NCBI RefSeq assembly: GCF_030272615.1
Contig: NC_081410.1
Span: forward strand, 510,321,442 to 510,381,441
Reading direction: 5' to 3'
DNA: 60,000 nucleotides
From: Cryptomeria japonica
Lineage: Eukaryota > Streptophyta > Pinopsida > Cupressales > Cupressaceae
Shown: piece after piece, positions 22,983 to 34,873 of the stretch
Layout: each line of letters opens with the position of its first letter
How positions within the stretch are numbered: the stretch's first letter is position 1
Notes under the pieces: model-generated
Told to the model about the DNA's origin: nothing
The model's database searches: none
What the model saw: only the letters and a program-made list of their open reading frames with translations
Position numbers and translations under genes: made by a program

Positions 22983-25718
22983 TTACTGAAGCTTGACCAA
23001 TTTCAAAATTTTTGGATAAGCCTTCTCCAGTAACTCCACATAAGTATCCCAACTAGTTTTGAATGTGCAAAAAATAGATACAAGACCACTCTATAAATTA
23101 GAAAAAGATTATTTTTCATTTACCTCTACCAGTGTGGGCTTTCGCAACATATCCATGCATCCAGAAGGAATCGCTTCATTTTCAATCTTACACTCTAGGA
23201 CCAATCTGTGTAGAATAGTGATTGATTGATCTATAATCCCCTTGTTTATGGTTCCCTCCTTCATCAGTTTCTAAGAAGCCATCATCATCAGTTCAGTGGG
23301 ACTTATTTCTGTGATGGTTTTCTTTTCCACTTGAGAAGTGTCAAGTGTCAACAATGATGGGCCAACAATTGGCTCCCTGTCGGATTCCCCTATTTCTCCT
23401 CTGATGTTTTATCCTTTATTACCTCCTCACTTGCACCGATGGCTTCACCACTTTGTGCAGTCTGTGTAACTATCGGTTCCTCTAAAGGAACAATATCCTC
23501 AACCTATACATTAGTATCTAGAGGACAATGGTCCTCAATGTTAGTATCTTGTAAAATGCTATTTGTATTAACCAGCGTCTCTGTATTTGTCTATACATCT
23601 TTATTTACCAGTGGCTCAATTTCCACTATCTTAATATTTTTCAAAACTGAGGGTCGAGTACCCATGATCCCCTTTCCTTTCCCTTCAATTGGTGTATCTA
23701 CAGTATCTATCTTTGTCTCCAATGAAGTAAAGAATCCTCTGTATTCTCCCAAATATTTAATTCATGCCTTCTGAATTTCCTTTATTACTTCATTCACTCT
23801 TCCTAGCATGAGACTAGTTATCCTGTGTTTCCTATTGGATACCTTTTTGTCTGCCACCTCAATTGTCTTATCCATTTCATCTGGAGTTATAGTAAGACTG
23901 ATAGCTAGTATTTCTTGTATATTAATGTGTTTATCCTCTTGCATAGTAGATAATCTTCTAGCATCTAACATATTATATAACTCCGCTAGTATTTGAGTTT
24001 CTATCTCTATTAAGCTTTCTTATAGATATCTAAGTATAATAGGATTGCTTCCTCTACCTCTCTCTGCTCATCATCCTCTAATTTTTCATAATAAACTTTA
24101 ACATTCTTCAACATGTCATCTTTTTAATTTCATCTATAATTTATGCACAAGTTTTAGGTGATATGATAGTAACATTACCAGTTTCAATTGCTAAATCAAT
24201 GTCACTATTCTTCTTTCTCTTGACAGTACCAAATGCAGTTATAGGTGTAGCTTTAGGTTCTTTCTTCTATGTCAGTAGCTTGATTGTGACCTTCCTAATC
24301 GGTTACTTCTTTTCTTCCATCTTTGTTTCCTTCAGTTTCTTTCTAACAACCCTCTTGAATGCTAATGGAGTGTCATCCTCTGATTCAGATTTAGCAGTAA
24401 CAGGTTCAATATGAACTTTTGGATTCTTCCTCTTTCTACCTTTCTCCGGGATAGCATCAATTAGTGCCTTTATGTCCTTTGAGACCTTCTGTAAAAATCT
24501 ACTTGCTTTTCCTTCTTGTCTCTCCCTTTTCTTCTGGTTGAACTCCATTTCAACCTCTAGAGTCTTTTGTTGTGCAGTTCCACAGGGTTTCTCTACCTCA
24601 TCTATTTCTGCATCAATTAGCATTTTTGTGTAGGCATCAAAAATCTGTACATCTACCTCATATCTTATTTGTTCAATCCAAATCTTCCAGGGCTTAACTG
24701 CCTCCATGAGAGTCTCATCCTTCTTTACCATGAAGAAAATGTCGGTAGAGTATTTCTCTACTATATGTTTAGATACCCTTACCCTAGACCTTATAGATTT
24801 TTGAAATGCCTTGAAATAACCCCATATCTTATCATATCTCTGGCTTCCTAATGCAGCAATTGACTATTTTAATTGTCTTCCTGCCAAAATGTCAAAAGCC
24901 CATTGTTTCCTACCAGAACCGGGTGTATCATTCAAAAAATATAGCATCAAGAAGACTAATAAATTCCCATACTAGAAAGCACCCCTCTTCTCACCCTTAA
25001 TCTTTTCTAAGTTGATTAACAACTCATCAAGCATCCAACCACAAAGATCTAATTTTACATTGTCTCTCATCATTTTATATGCAACCAAAATACATGAACT
25101 TGAAATAAAATTCAATCAGTTTGACTGAGTTACCTTATATCCAATAATCATACTTCCAAATTTGATGTCAATGTCAATGATAGTGCTCACTTTCATGGAT
25201 CTCTTGTCAGATGTAGAACTGGTTAAATTCCTCACTAAGTTGTTTGAAACTTTCTTATCTGGATGTTGCCCTACCGATGAAAAACCAGTAATTGCCCGGA
25301 TGGCTTCCTTGGTAATTTTGTAAGGTCTGTCCAGCCATATAAATTCCCCATGTACTCTGCTCAGTACATATCTGATTATCTCCTCCTCAAATGTAGAATA
25401 TCCAAAATGTTTGTAAACCCTAGTTCTTCAATATGTAGATATGTTAGTTTAATCTTTCCATCTTCTCCCATTACTTCACTCAAATACATTCCCTTGGTCT
25501 TTGAAGTTCCCAAGTCCTCTATATGATAGTGGATGTATTCCCTAACATCCCATACATACACAACTCCTTCTAGAACATGAGAAAATGCTCCAACCAAATC
25601 TTCCTGGGTAGCCACATGTGGATACCACTTGAAAATTAGCCTGGGGAAGTCCTTGATCTCCACTACAGTTGGGTTTGCAACAAAAACAAGAATAGATGAT
25701 GATCTTGCTTCTATGTTT
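22983..25718 (-). pseudogene. Family I copy 2 ORF2: unknown protein (broken, with deletion)
   Basis: This is homologous to 17070-20237. The start codon position near 25718 reads ATA instead of ATG. It keeps GAFSHVLEGVVYVWDVREYI (25376-25663 region), FIWLDRPYKITKEAIRAIT near 25300, YGNLLVFLMLYFL near 24960 and RYEVDVQIFDAYTKMLID near 24640. The K/R-rich segment and the helical segment (23762-23971) also remain. A deletion at 23160/23161 removes the part matching 17248-17700, so much of the C-terminal coiled coil is gone. Several stops and frameshifts are present. Confidence 0.72.
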
Positions 25719-26149
25719 CAAGATAAATACCTTTTGTTTTCTCTTGATGAAAACCTTCAAAAAAATCTTCCAGACACCACTGTGATCGCTCAAGAATAAA
25801 TCTGATTGCCTTTGAATAGCATCTAATTGCACTTAATCCCTTTGAATCGCTCTGAAATCACTCTGAATGCAAGGTGATTAACAATGGTGTGTATTCGACC
25901 TTTTATCCTTTGATAAAAACCCTAATCTTCCATTGACATTAATGACTACTGGTGAAAGATATCAGATCTCGCTCAGAACATATCCATGCCGAATAATCCT
26001 CTCTAATATCTAGAACATCTTCCAAAACCTCTTCATGGGGCATATGCATCATCTTCATTAATTTTTCCTACTCCTAAGGCATCTACCTTAGCTATCGAAC
26101 GAGCTCACTATCGGTGCAGGAGCAGCCTCGTCTATCGGATAAGTAACCA

Positions 26150-27204
26150 AAACATTCCCATCTAATAATTGTTCTTCAATCTTCCTAACTGATCTCTGAG
26201 TATGATCTTACCAGATTTCACTAACCTTCTCTTTTCCTTTTTCATTTGATCCTCCATTACTAACCGATGGATTTCTGCTTCTACAAAAATTAGCAATATG
26301 TCAAACTTCATTGCATGCATAATATGTAACATTGTTCTTCAGAATTGCTTTGCTAAAACCAATGAAATTGCTTGAGCTGCACTAATTAGCCATATGTCCA
26401 AATTTTCCACAAGAATAGTATTTTAGATTCATTTTGCAATCTTCTCTCTTATGACAAATTTTATTGCATTTAGAACATTTACCGGGAGCAGATGCAGGGT
26501 TCTGATTTGCTTTGTTTCTACATTTCCTAGCCATGTGACCAAATCTATTGCAAACAAAACATCTACCGTTGAATTTATAAAAACTGAATCATCTTATCGG
26601 TGCCTTATGGTTTTGATCTTCATTAATAATACCGAAACTCTATCCTTGCTCAAATCTAGGTCCACTGGAATCTCCAATCTGCTTCTGTCTCTTCAATAAT
26701 TCATCAAGTTGTGTTGAGCTGATCTTGAATTTTTCTTTGTACTCACTTGTAGTAGTTAAATATTCTCTTAGTATTATCATTTGTCTCTCAAGCTCTTGTT
26801 CATTTCTCTAGGATTGTACCAAATCAGTTCTCAACATATCATTCTCATGAACCAACCTACTCCATTCTTCAAACTTGTTCTACAGGGATACAACAAGATT
26901 TTCTTCCTTTTTCTTTTTGTCCTCAATCTCCTTAGACATCCTCATAGTTATAGCTTGCATTTCATTCTTCATAACCATATTCTCCTGACTCAATTTCTGA
27001 CATTGTTCCTTAAGTTTATTTTTCTCTTCATCATCCTGATTTTGCAAAAGTTCCTTCCTCCTAGCTTGAAAAGATGATAGCCTCTCTTGTAGGACAAGAA
27101 TGAATTCCTTAGCAGAATTCAATTCATCTTGTAGCTTTAAGTTCTTCAACCTTTCAGGATCATAATCTTCAAGTGCCATCTCAAACTACTTCTGTAAAGC
27201 CATA
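26150..27204 (-). pseudogene. Family I copy 2 ORF1: coiled-coil gag with four CCHC knuckles (broken)
   Basis: It has the same design as 20610-21728. The coiled coil at 26880-27179 is open for 99 codons (LKLQDELNSAKEFILVLQ, then lysine/glutamate heptads). Knuckles follow at about 26280-26570: CFVCNRFGHMARKC, CSKCNKICHKREDC, a third with its first Cys lost and a stop, and a fourth with its first Cys and Gly lost. Decay is stronger than in copy 1. Confidence 0.8.
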
Positions 27205-27263
27205 TTCAATGATTCTGGTTTCAGGATCTTCCTCAAGATGTTAAACTTCCTCCAAGGCACAAG

Positions 27264-27277
27264 GCTTTGATACCAAT
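27264..27277 (-). other. Primer binding site of family I copy 2
   Basis: Minus strand AATTGGTATCAAAGCC lies beside LTR 3. It is the tRNA-Met-type site with one change, and identical in its core to family II's site at 30088. Confidence 0.8.
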
Positions 27278-28196
27278 TATTGGATACCAATAACACTGAG
27301 AAGGGGGGGGGGGGGGTGAATTAGTGTTATACCAGAATAAAAGATTTTAGTCTTAACAGAACATTCATACACCAACTGGCATACCGGTACAAAAAGAATT
27401 GAAAGAAGTAAAACAACCAATAAGCCAAACACATAAATGAGAATCATAACACACGGATTTATACATTGAAAACCTCAAAGAAGAAAATCCACAGTAGTAT
27501 TTGTGACCCACAATATCAATCCACTAGCCATATGAAGAGATATTACAATATATGAGGGGCCTGCACTTGCAGAAAGGCTTACAGCCTAGAGCACACTGCT
27601 CAATGACAATAGGAGCCTCATTGACTACATAAAATTCCAGACAACAATCCGGAGAAGTGTGAACTGCTAAGATAACATCTTCTATGCCAAAATATAGTTC
27701 CGGTTTAAGCTCTGTCTATTCTGGTTGAAACCCTAAACCCCTTTACCGAAATAACCCTTACAATAAATTCTTCACATACATAATCTCGCTGATATATTTT
27801 GCATCACATTCACATCATGATCCATTACATCCATATCCTCATTATATCAAAATGATCTAATCAATCTTCCCTATATACCCTATACAAATTTATGCCTTAT
27901 GTTGGCTTACAAAGATATATACAATGTCAGATTATATGTCGGCCAGATAACATAAATGAATAAACATTAAAACAAGTTGTCGATGCCAAATGCAAGATAA
28001 GTTGGCCTCCAATACCGATAATGTTTTCTTATACCAGGTTAGCCTGCATTGCTGGTGACCAAAGAAATCCTTTTGTCATGCCGGTGTAGAATCTATGAAG
28101 TGCCTGCCGATACACCATATGAAGCCAGAACACAAAATCATGTTGCCATCGATGACAACATAGTGAAACCAACCAATAGAGTTTCAAGTGCCAACA
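27278..28196 (-). repeat. Family I LTR 3 (outer 5' LTR)
   Basis: On the minus strand it begins TGTTGGCACTTGAAACTC at 28196 and ends TATCCAATA at 27278 (CCAACA mutated). A run of 14 G on the plus strand (27303-27316) expands the conserved CACCCCC motif found in the other LTRs. Confidence 0.9.
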
Positions 28197-29163
28197 CATT
28201 ACACCACACTCCTAAAATATTTTGGTAGTAAGCAAAGTAGAATGAATATAGCATAATAGTTCATGGTACATTGAAAACTCTACATGGTATTTGCAACAAG
28301 AAGTATTATGAATCTTAAGAGGTACACAATTTAAAATGGCTTCAAAGATTCAAAATCCCTTTATGAGATTTGCAAAGTTGGATGTGTTTCACAAATTTGT
28401 TTTAACAACATTTTTTGGCTTGATTCCAAGAAATGTTTAGGATGCGGTGTGTGGTATCGATTGTCAATTCTTAACTTTAAAACATCTTGCACATTGGGTG
28501 ATACTCTAAATTTAGAGTGCCAAAATTGATGAATTTCTTCCTTTACATTGTTGGTCAGCTTCTTATCAACACATGGAAGCCCCCCATCAAAATCCCATGT
28601 ATAATTTTGAAGAGGATCGTTGAGTCTTTCTCTTCTTGCAAGTGCTCCATCCAAAGTTTTATGATTTATGTTTAAATCAACACAACTTTGTCTCATAAAG
28701 AGAGCCTTTCTCAAATGATGGCTTACTAAGGAGGTTGTAATCACTCTCCAAGTAAGGTCTCATATCTATTCCTTTCTATTCTTTCCAATAGATTGAGAGA
28801 ATTGAAAATATTTTTGACAATAATAAAAAATTTCTTCATCTTCTTGTTCACATGAATCTTCAATTTCCCTAGCAAAGGCCTCATCTTTTGCATCTTTAGC
28901 AATTATTCAAAAAATTGGCATTGCTCGGTCAATGTCTTATTACTAAAATATTGCTTGAAAAATTGTGTATCTCACAATCGAATGTTTTGTGGTGACCTCT
29001 TGCCTTCAATATTATCTACAATATTCTTGTCAATTTCATGTAACCATTTTGGGGTTCTTGAAGGTATTGAGTTTGGAATTTGTCTTTCTTCTACACAAGG
29101 GTCTTCATTTCTCATGTAATTTGGTGATACATAATGTTCACTAAGTGGTTCGACATTTTCATG
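28197..29163 (-). pseudogene. Unknown minus-strand gene, downstream half (split by family II)
   Basis: Read on the minus strand, this continues the host gene whose first part is at 35808-36150. It gives ENVEPLSEHYVSPNYMRNED, a middle part with two frames used (28745-28970), then a 127-codon open stretch (28361-28744). That stretch has CVDLNINHKTLDGALARRER and FWHSKFRVSPNVQDVLKLRI, ending HPTLQIS. The W-H-S-x-F-R-V-S-P-N block recalls uncharacterised ORFs of DNA transposons in plants and animals, but I cannot name a family. It has several stops and is cut by LTR 3 at 28196. Confidence 0.5.
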
Positions 29164-30086
29164 TATTAGCATATTGTCATTGATGCCATTGATACTTTTG
29201 GATCTTGCAACATTGGTGCAACACACTCTAGCATAAGTAACATGCAGCACATTTCGACATAAGCTTCATATAGTGTGGTAATATTACTAGTCCAGAAATC
29301 TCATAAGGCTTTAGGATCATGGTGTATACCTCTCCAGATGACCACATCTAAACATTCCAATTTTAATGTGTGATTATAGCTTTGCTATAGGTCCATTAAT
29401 AAGGCACTATGTTTTGCTTGGTTAATGTAATGGAATGTTTTTGGTTCGATCCTATTCGGAATCATCAGCAGTTTAGATATTTTGTATTTCAAGATATGAA
29501 GGAAGACCTTTTGTGTTTTGGCCGACTTCTTTAATATAATATAATCAATATACCATGGCATGTAAAGGATTTTTGGAGCTTATCCTTTACACTAATTAAA
29601 TCTGACTTTATGAAAACATGTTTAGTATATAATGTAGTTAGCGAGCAGCATTTAGATAGATGATCTTTTGATCATATAATATGGTGTATAGTATATGTGA
29701 TCAGACAGTAAATGTAAAAGTTATTTTGTACAACGAATGTGATATAGATTATGCACTTATTGGAACTATATCTCATGCATATGGCAGATGCAACATAATT
29801 GTTCATTTTTGTACTACTAGTTGTAAGCCATCATACTTTGGACACTGAGTCCATCTGGCAATGAGCCACATATTTTTTATATTATAGAGAGTTAACCCTA
29901 TCCAAGGTTTTTCCCATCTTGGGTTTTCTGCATATAAATCTTTGTGTTATGTGGTGTACTTTATTGTCTGCTATCTTGTTAGTTATTTAGCTAAGTAATG
30001 TTATGTGGTTATTTGTTTAAAAGTTTTAATAAGCTTAAGGGAATACTTATTCACCCCTCCCCTCTCAGTATTTCGAGTGTTCAACA
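29164..30086 (+). repeat. Family II 5' LTR
   Basis: It aligns with 34874-35807 from TATTAGCATATTGTCATTG (TG start decayed) to GTGTTCAACA. The core GGTTTTTCCCATCTTGGG followed by TATAAATCTTTGTGTTATG is at about 29905-29950. TTCACCCCTCCCCTCTCAG lies close to the 3' end. Confidence 0.88.
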
Positions 30087-30087
30087 A

Positions 30088-30101
30088 TTGGTATCAAAGA
30101 C
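30088..30101 (+). other. Family II primer binding site
   Basis: TTGGTATCAAAGAC follows the LTR end CAACA by one base. It is a tRNA-Met-type site with small changes. Confidence 0.8.
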
Positions 30102-30153
30102 TGGTCCTTTAGAATAGTTTAACCACTCAAAGGAGATCCAGAAAGTTGAACTT

Positions 30154-31013
30154 ATGGATATTAGTGAAGAACTTAGAAATGCTCTTGAGGATGTTGAGGC
30201 AATTGAAAATAAAAATAAAGATATGAAAGAAAATGTCTAGTTGGCAAATGAATACATTGAAAATTTGAGAGATCGAATCTAGAAATTTAAGTTGAGACAT
30301 AAGGAGGTTAGTGAAGAGCTCAAGCAAGCAAACAAAACAAAACCAAGAGTGAAGATGATGAGAAAATAAAGTAGTATTTAAACAAGATGGTGAAATGTAA
30401 ATTAGGGGAATGTAAGAAGCTATAACAAGAAGTCACAACCTTGAAATCAGATCTGAAAAAATCAAAGAAACAAGAAGACAAACTTAAGGTAAGTTCAGGT
30501 AAGCTACATCAAATGTTAGTTCCGCAAAGATCTCTAAAAATCAAAAGTGGTCTAGGATTCGAGACAGGAGAAAGCTCACAAACAAAATTTGGAAATGAAG
30601 AAGGAACTTCTCCAGCAAAAGAAGCTCAGACTGATAAGTCAGCATAAGATGACAAAGGTAAGTCATCGGTTGAGCAACAGGTAAGTAAGCAAAATGTTTC
30701 CTTCAATAGACATTGTTTTAACTACAATAAATTAGGTCATAAAGCATTTGAATGTAAAAATAAAATAATTCAAAATGTTAGCACTTTCTCCAATAGATAC
30801 TATACTTGCAAAAAATATGGTCATAAAGCTTGTCAATGTAGAAATCATGTCGTAGTAGAGTAGCATAGATATAGACAATTTGTAGGATGATGTTTTGTTT
30901 GCAATATGTTTGGACACAAGGCTAGCTAATGTAGGTCAAGACAAGGACAAAGGAATGACAAATGTTGCAACTACAACAAATCTGGTCACATTGCAAGGCA
31001 ATGTAGAGGATAA
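30154..31013 (+). pseudogene. Family II ORF1: coiled-coil gag with four CCHC knuckles (broken)
   Basis: ATG at 30154 gives MDISEELRNALEDVEAIENK and further E/K-rich helical sequence, then four knuckles in 30712-31005. These are CFNYNKLGHKAFEC, YYTCKKYGHKACQC, CFVCNMFGHKAS-stop-C and CCNYNKSGHIARQC. The spacing is kept but several cysteines have become tyrosine (G-to-A type change). TAA at 31011 ends the frame. Stops at 30238, 30280 and 30366 and others break it. The knuckle number matches family I. Confidence 0.8.
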
Positions 31014-31516
31014 GTGAAACCAAGTGAAACAACAAAGAATATATGAAGGAAAAAATAAATAAAAACTAGAGGAAAAAGGAAATTGAGGCTACACCCAACT
31101 TCAATGCACACATTGCATCTGGTAACTGAGAATTAGAGGCATTGGCCTAGGGGGTTTAAATCACGAAATATCCATCCCCTACTAAAGAGCATAAGGCTAT
31201 AGTAATAGTAGGAAGATATGAGCATTATGGTGAAGACTCTAGTGGAAAATATGCAATTTTGGTAAAATGTTGAGGTTCGAAAAGACTCTATGAACTCAAA
31301 TAGAATATAAAATTAAAAAAATATGATCTTATTTCTTATCACATTTAATGCATGCAAGTGGGTTGAAAAGGCATAAAAGGAAACTTGCTATGTTTTTTTT
31401 CTCACTCGAAAGTGATAGAGGTCTATCTAGTGGATAAAGAAGAGAAAGGGTTAGGGTTTGTTAAAGAAGCAACAAGAGGTATTTTTCTGCAATTTAATTC
31501 TTAAATACTTTTATAC
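31014..31516 (+). other. Spacer between family II ORF1 and ORF2
   Basis: About 500 bases without a convincing frame. The corresponding gap in family I (20238-20610) is about 370 bases. A splice or internal start would be needed to express ORF2; I cannot place one firmly. Confidence 0.4.
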
Positions 31517-34500
31517 ATGGCTACCCCTATAGTTATCGATAAAAGTGCTCAATAACAACCATTATTTAATAAGTATCCAATCAAGTCTCTTGAAAATGAT
31601 ATGGGGGGTGCATTTTCAAGCATTCCTTTTGGAGTTGTTTTGTTAGAAGATGTCAAGGCATATATTCATGTGAAGTTGGATGAATTCGACCATGGAAAGA
31701 TGAAAATTTCATGGAGAAACAAGTTGATTGGGAATGATTTGAAATAAAACCAAAATACAAAACCCTAGTTGAGAAAAGAATCCAAGTGTGGAACTGCTTC
31801 CCTAATTTCTATTTTGATGACAAATGGGTCAGAATTGCTATGACCATATTTCATGACAAATTCTTATGGCTTGATGAACAATTCAAGATTACCAAGGATG
31901 TAATGAAGGTGATTACCAGTGTATGTGATACAGGTTCTATCTTGGCACCAAAATCAGCAAAGAACAAGTTGAGAGGATGACCAACATCACATATGGCAGT
32001 CGTTCCCTTAGGGTTGACACTATCACAAACCCTACCATATGTTATGCTTAAATGACGATAGGCATCAAGATTAACTATACCAATTGAGAAAAAATGATCT
32101 CAACTACTATAGTCAATATGGCATATGAAATGGTTGAGAAAGGTGTAGATTTTGAACTTTGTGAAATTCTAAAGCAACAGTTTCTGGATAACTTGAAATA
32201 GTGCAAGGAGAAAAAGCATCCATTCAAGTATGGGTCACTAGCTCTATGTATCATATTCTATTTCTTGCAAGAGATTCTTGTATGTGGAAAGGTAGTATGA
32301 ATGGAAGGCACTCTAGTTTCTAATCAAATCATAGATCAATTGAGAAGGTTTATAGATTTATTTGGGCAGGAAGAGGCATTCACTAGCTACTTCATAGTAT
32401 TTAAGCTCAAAATGTGTAATAAGAAAAGAATCCCTAGATCCTTTGTGCAAAAGTACAAAGATTATATCACATTCATGATTTCAAAAAACAAATACACTAT
32501 GGAGCCCATAGTTCCTAGAACTCAGTGGATTTTGACTCTGGGATATGAAGTCTCTAAAGAAACATTGGAAGGACTTGCAAACTTCTTGTTGGAAAGTCTA
32601 GTAGATGAGACCAAGGAAAGGTTTGGGATAGTAGAAGAAAAATTCATGAAAATTCATATAGAGAAAACCAAGGAGAGGAAGAAATTTAAAAAAAAAACTA
32701 TTAACGAATCTCTGAAGCAATACATCCTTATTGTTGAGGAAGTAAGGCAATTCAAGAGTTTTGGCAAGATTTTTGCATCTTCTAATTCTCTGGTGAAAGA
32801 GAAAGACTCCCCAAGTAAAGAAGCTAAAAACCATGTCAAGAGGAAGAAGGAAAATCCTTCTCCATACTCTTCCAAGAAGACCAGGAGGGGAAGCAAGAAA
32901 TTAATTGAAGTTGAATTTGAAGAAGAAGCACCAAAAGAATAATCTAATAGAGAGGGATTCAAGATTTAGTCTCAAAAAGGCAAAGGTAAGAAAATAGTTA
33001 TGGAAACCCTTGAATTAGAATATGTGTATAATATGATAGCTCTTAAAGGTCAATTAAAACAAGTGAGTGATATGTATGTTGAAGCTAACAATGAAGATAA
33101 GGAAACCATTGTAAATACTTTTATTCAACATTGTGTTAGATTAACTACTATTTTAGAAGATTTTAAGAAAGATATTCCCCAAAATCTCTAAAAAATTCTT
33201 AATGAGATCAGAAGAAAAGATATAGAAGATGATAAGGAAATCTAGAAACATGCTCTAGAGGTTGTTGGAAACACTCTTTCCGAGAAATAAAAGGCCACTC
33301 TTATACAAATATGCATAACAAAACTCGGGAAAAAGAAAAGGCTATATGCTCTTATAGAAAGGTCACAAGATATAGATACACTGAAAGTAAAATCGGTATA
33401 ATATGTGAGATCCATTGCGAACAAATCTAGACTTTTATGGTCAATGAAGGTCTAAAAAATATATCTATTGAAGATGTCATTGACTTGAAATTCTTAATGA
33501 AAATATTATTTCTTATGATGTTTCATATAAGAATATTATGCCTTGTGTCACTATTGTGAAGGAAAATCCTTCAGTAAAAGCACCTGATGACATTGTAGCT
33601 CAGAATGTTCCCATTGATAGTTCAAAAGTGGAAGAGATGAAAGAGAAAGATGATCAAGAAAACAAGGATAAAGTGGTAGAAAAGAAAGTGAAAGAGAAGG
33701 AAGTGGAAGAAAAGGTTAATTCCATCTAAAGAACGTGCCACACCGGCTAACACCACTGAAAGGGTGCAAGCTAGATCTAGGTCTAGTACACTAGAAAATT
33801 TGTTTGCCACTCCACTATTGTTCCAACCTATCACCTCCACATTTCTTGTTGATATAAATAAAATTGATTCCTTTTATAAGTTTCATATTGGTAAAGTCAT
33901 TCAGGCTTCAGTTGAAAAGGATGTATTTGATTAATTGAAAGAGAAGAATAGAGTAATTAAGGATGTGATATCATCTCTTTAAAATGCTATTCCCAATAGT
34001 TTAGTTGACCCATCCTCTTCCAATATAGATCAATGCAAAAGCTTGGCAAAATCTCTCAAAATTTACTCCTCCACTCTGGAATCTCGAGTAGTTCATGAAA
34101 AGGAGTCTAAAACGGCAAAATTGCTATCTAATTTGAAAAGTAAATGTGCAGCAGCAAATGGAGACCTATGTCAACTTATTGCAAAAGTTCAATCTTGTCT
34201 CTGCACTAGAAATTCAATCTATATTTATAGTCTACAATGGCTAGCTACTACTAAGAGAATTCAGAATGAGATTGATGCAATTGAGTCAAAAATTGAAGAG
34301 GCATTTCTCTCGTTTCAGCTAGCTCAGGACCTCTCTAGGTCCGGAAGGACATTCATTGAAGATTTTCACAAAAGATACTTTGAGCTTTAGTAGCAAAGGG
34401 ACAACATCATTATCCCTCTTAGACAGCTAAGGGACATGTGTAGTGATTGCATCTCTTTGATGAATCGTGTCGTCTCCAAGGCATATAAGTTTACCTTCTC

Positions 34501-34648
34501 TAAACCTCATTCCATTGAAGATGTTGAAAATACACTTGTATCTCTCCATGTTGAGTCTGCTGTCCTTAGAGATGCCCTTCAATAATGGACTAGAAATGAA
34601 GGTATTTGGTCTACACGCATTCAAAAGATTAACGAATCTTCTTGTTAA
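31517..34648 (+). pseudogene. Family II ORF2: unknown protein of about 1043 codons (broken)
   Basis: ATG at 31517 (M-A-T-P-I-V-I-D) and stop TAA at 34646. In order it shows PFGVVLLEDVKAYIH, FLWLDEQFKITKDVMKVIT (31861-31917), YGSLALCIIFYFL near 32230, and LGYEVSKETLEGLANFLLES (32536-32600). A K/R-rich stretch with KKTRRGSKK follows, then acidic/basic helices (33541-33729) and a C-terminal helical domain (34043-34390 onward). All blocks have counterparts in family I ORF2 in the same order. Stops near 31552, 31745, 31978, 32052, 32298 and 32940 and at least one frameshift break it. The function is unknown: a structural, targeting or accessory role is possible. Confidence 0.72.
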
Positions 34649-34860
34649 CCTATTTTATGGTTATTGCTCTTAGGGGGAGTTTATCTTCTTTTTTGTTTAT
34701 ATAATCTATGTCCTCACCGTTTTCCATTTATGCCAAAGGGCAAGTAAATATATGTAATTTAAAATTGTTAACTTTGTACAAAGGAGTGAATATGTAAAAG
34801 TTGGACAAATATATATATTTTTTCTTTTGGTACACTCGTATGCAATGTTGCCATCAATTA

Positions 34861-34873
34861 TAAAGGGAGAGAT
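34861..34873 (+). other. Family II polypurine tract
   Basis: TAAAGGGAGAGAT directly precedes the 3' LTR start TGTTAATATG. It is led by GCCATCAATTA, like the CATCAATGCC leader of family I and copia A. Confidence 0.75.

Larger units (their letters stand above)
15878..28196 (-). mobile_element. Family I tandem array: LTR-internal-LTR-internal-LTR, no pol
   Basis: Three LTRs in the same orientation (15878-16807, 21802-22720, 27278-28196) separate two homologous internal regions of 4994 and 4557 bases. Each internal region has a tRNA-Met-type primer site beside its 5' LTR, a gag-like ORF1, a long ORF2 and a polypurine tract beside its 3' LTR. No protease, integrase, reverse transcriptase or RNase H motif was found in either. 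The outer flanks (GTTAG left, CATTA right) do not match. Together with the shared middle LTR, this fits unequal recombination between two copies better than a single insertion. Confidence 0.85.

Noticed and set aside
15878-28196. Reading the array as two separate nested insertions
   Set aside because: The middle LTR borders a primer site and a polypurine tract, so it is shared; nesting would give four LTRs or interrupted homology.
28197-28201. CATTA as target duplication of the family I array
   Set aside because: The left flank before 15878 reads GTTAG, with no match.
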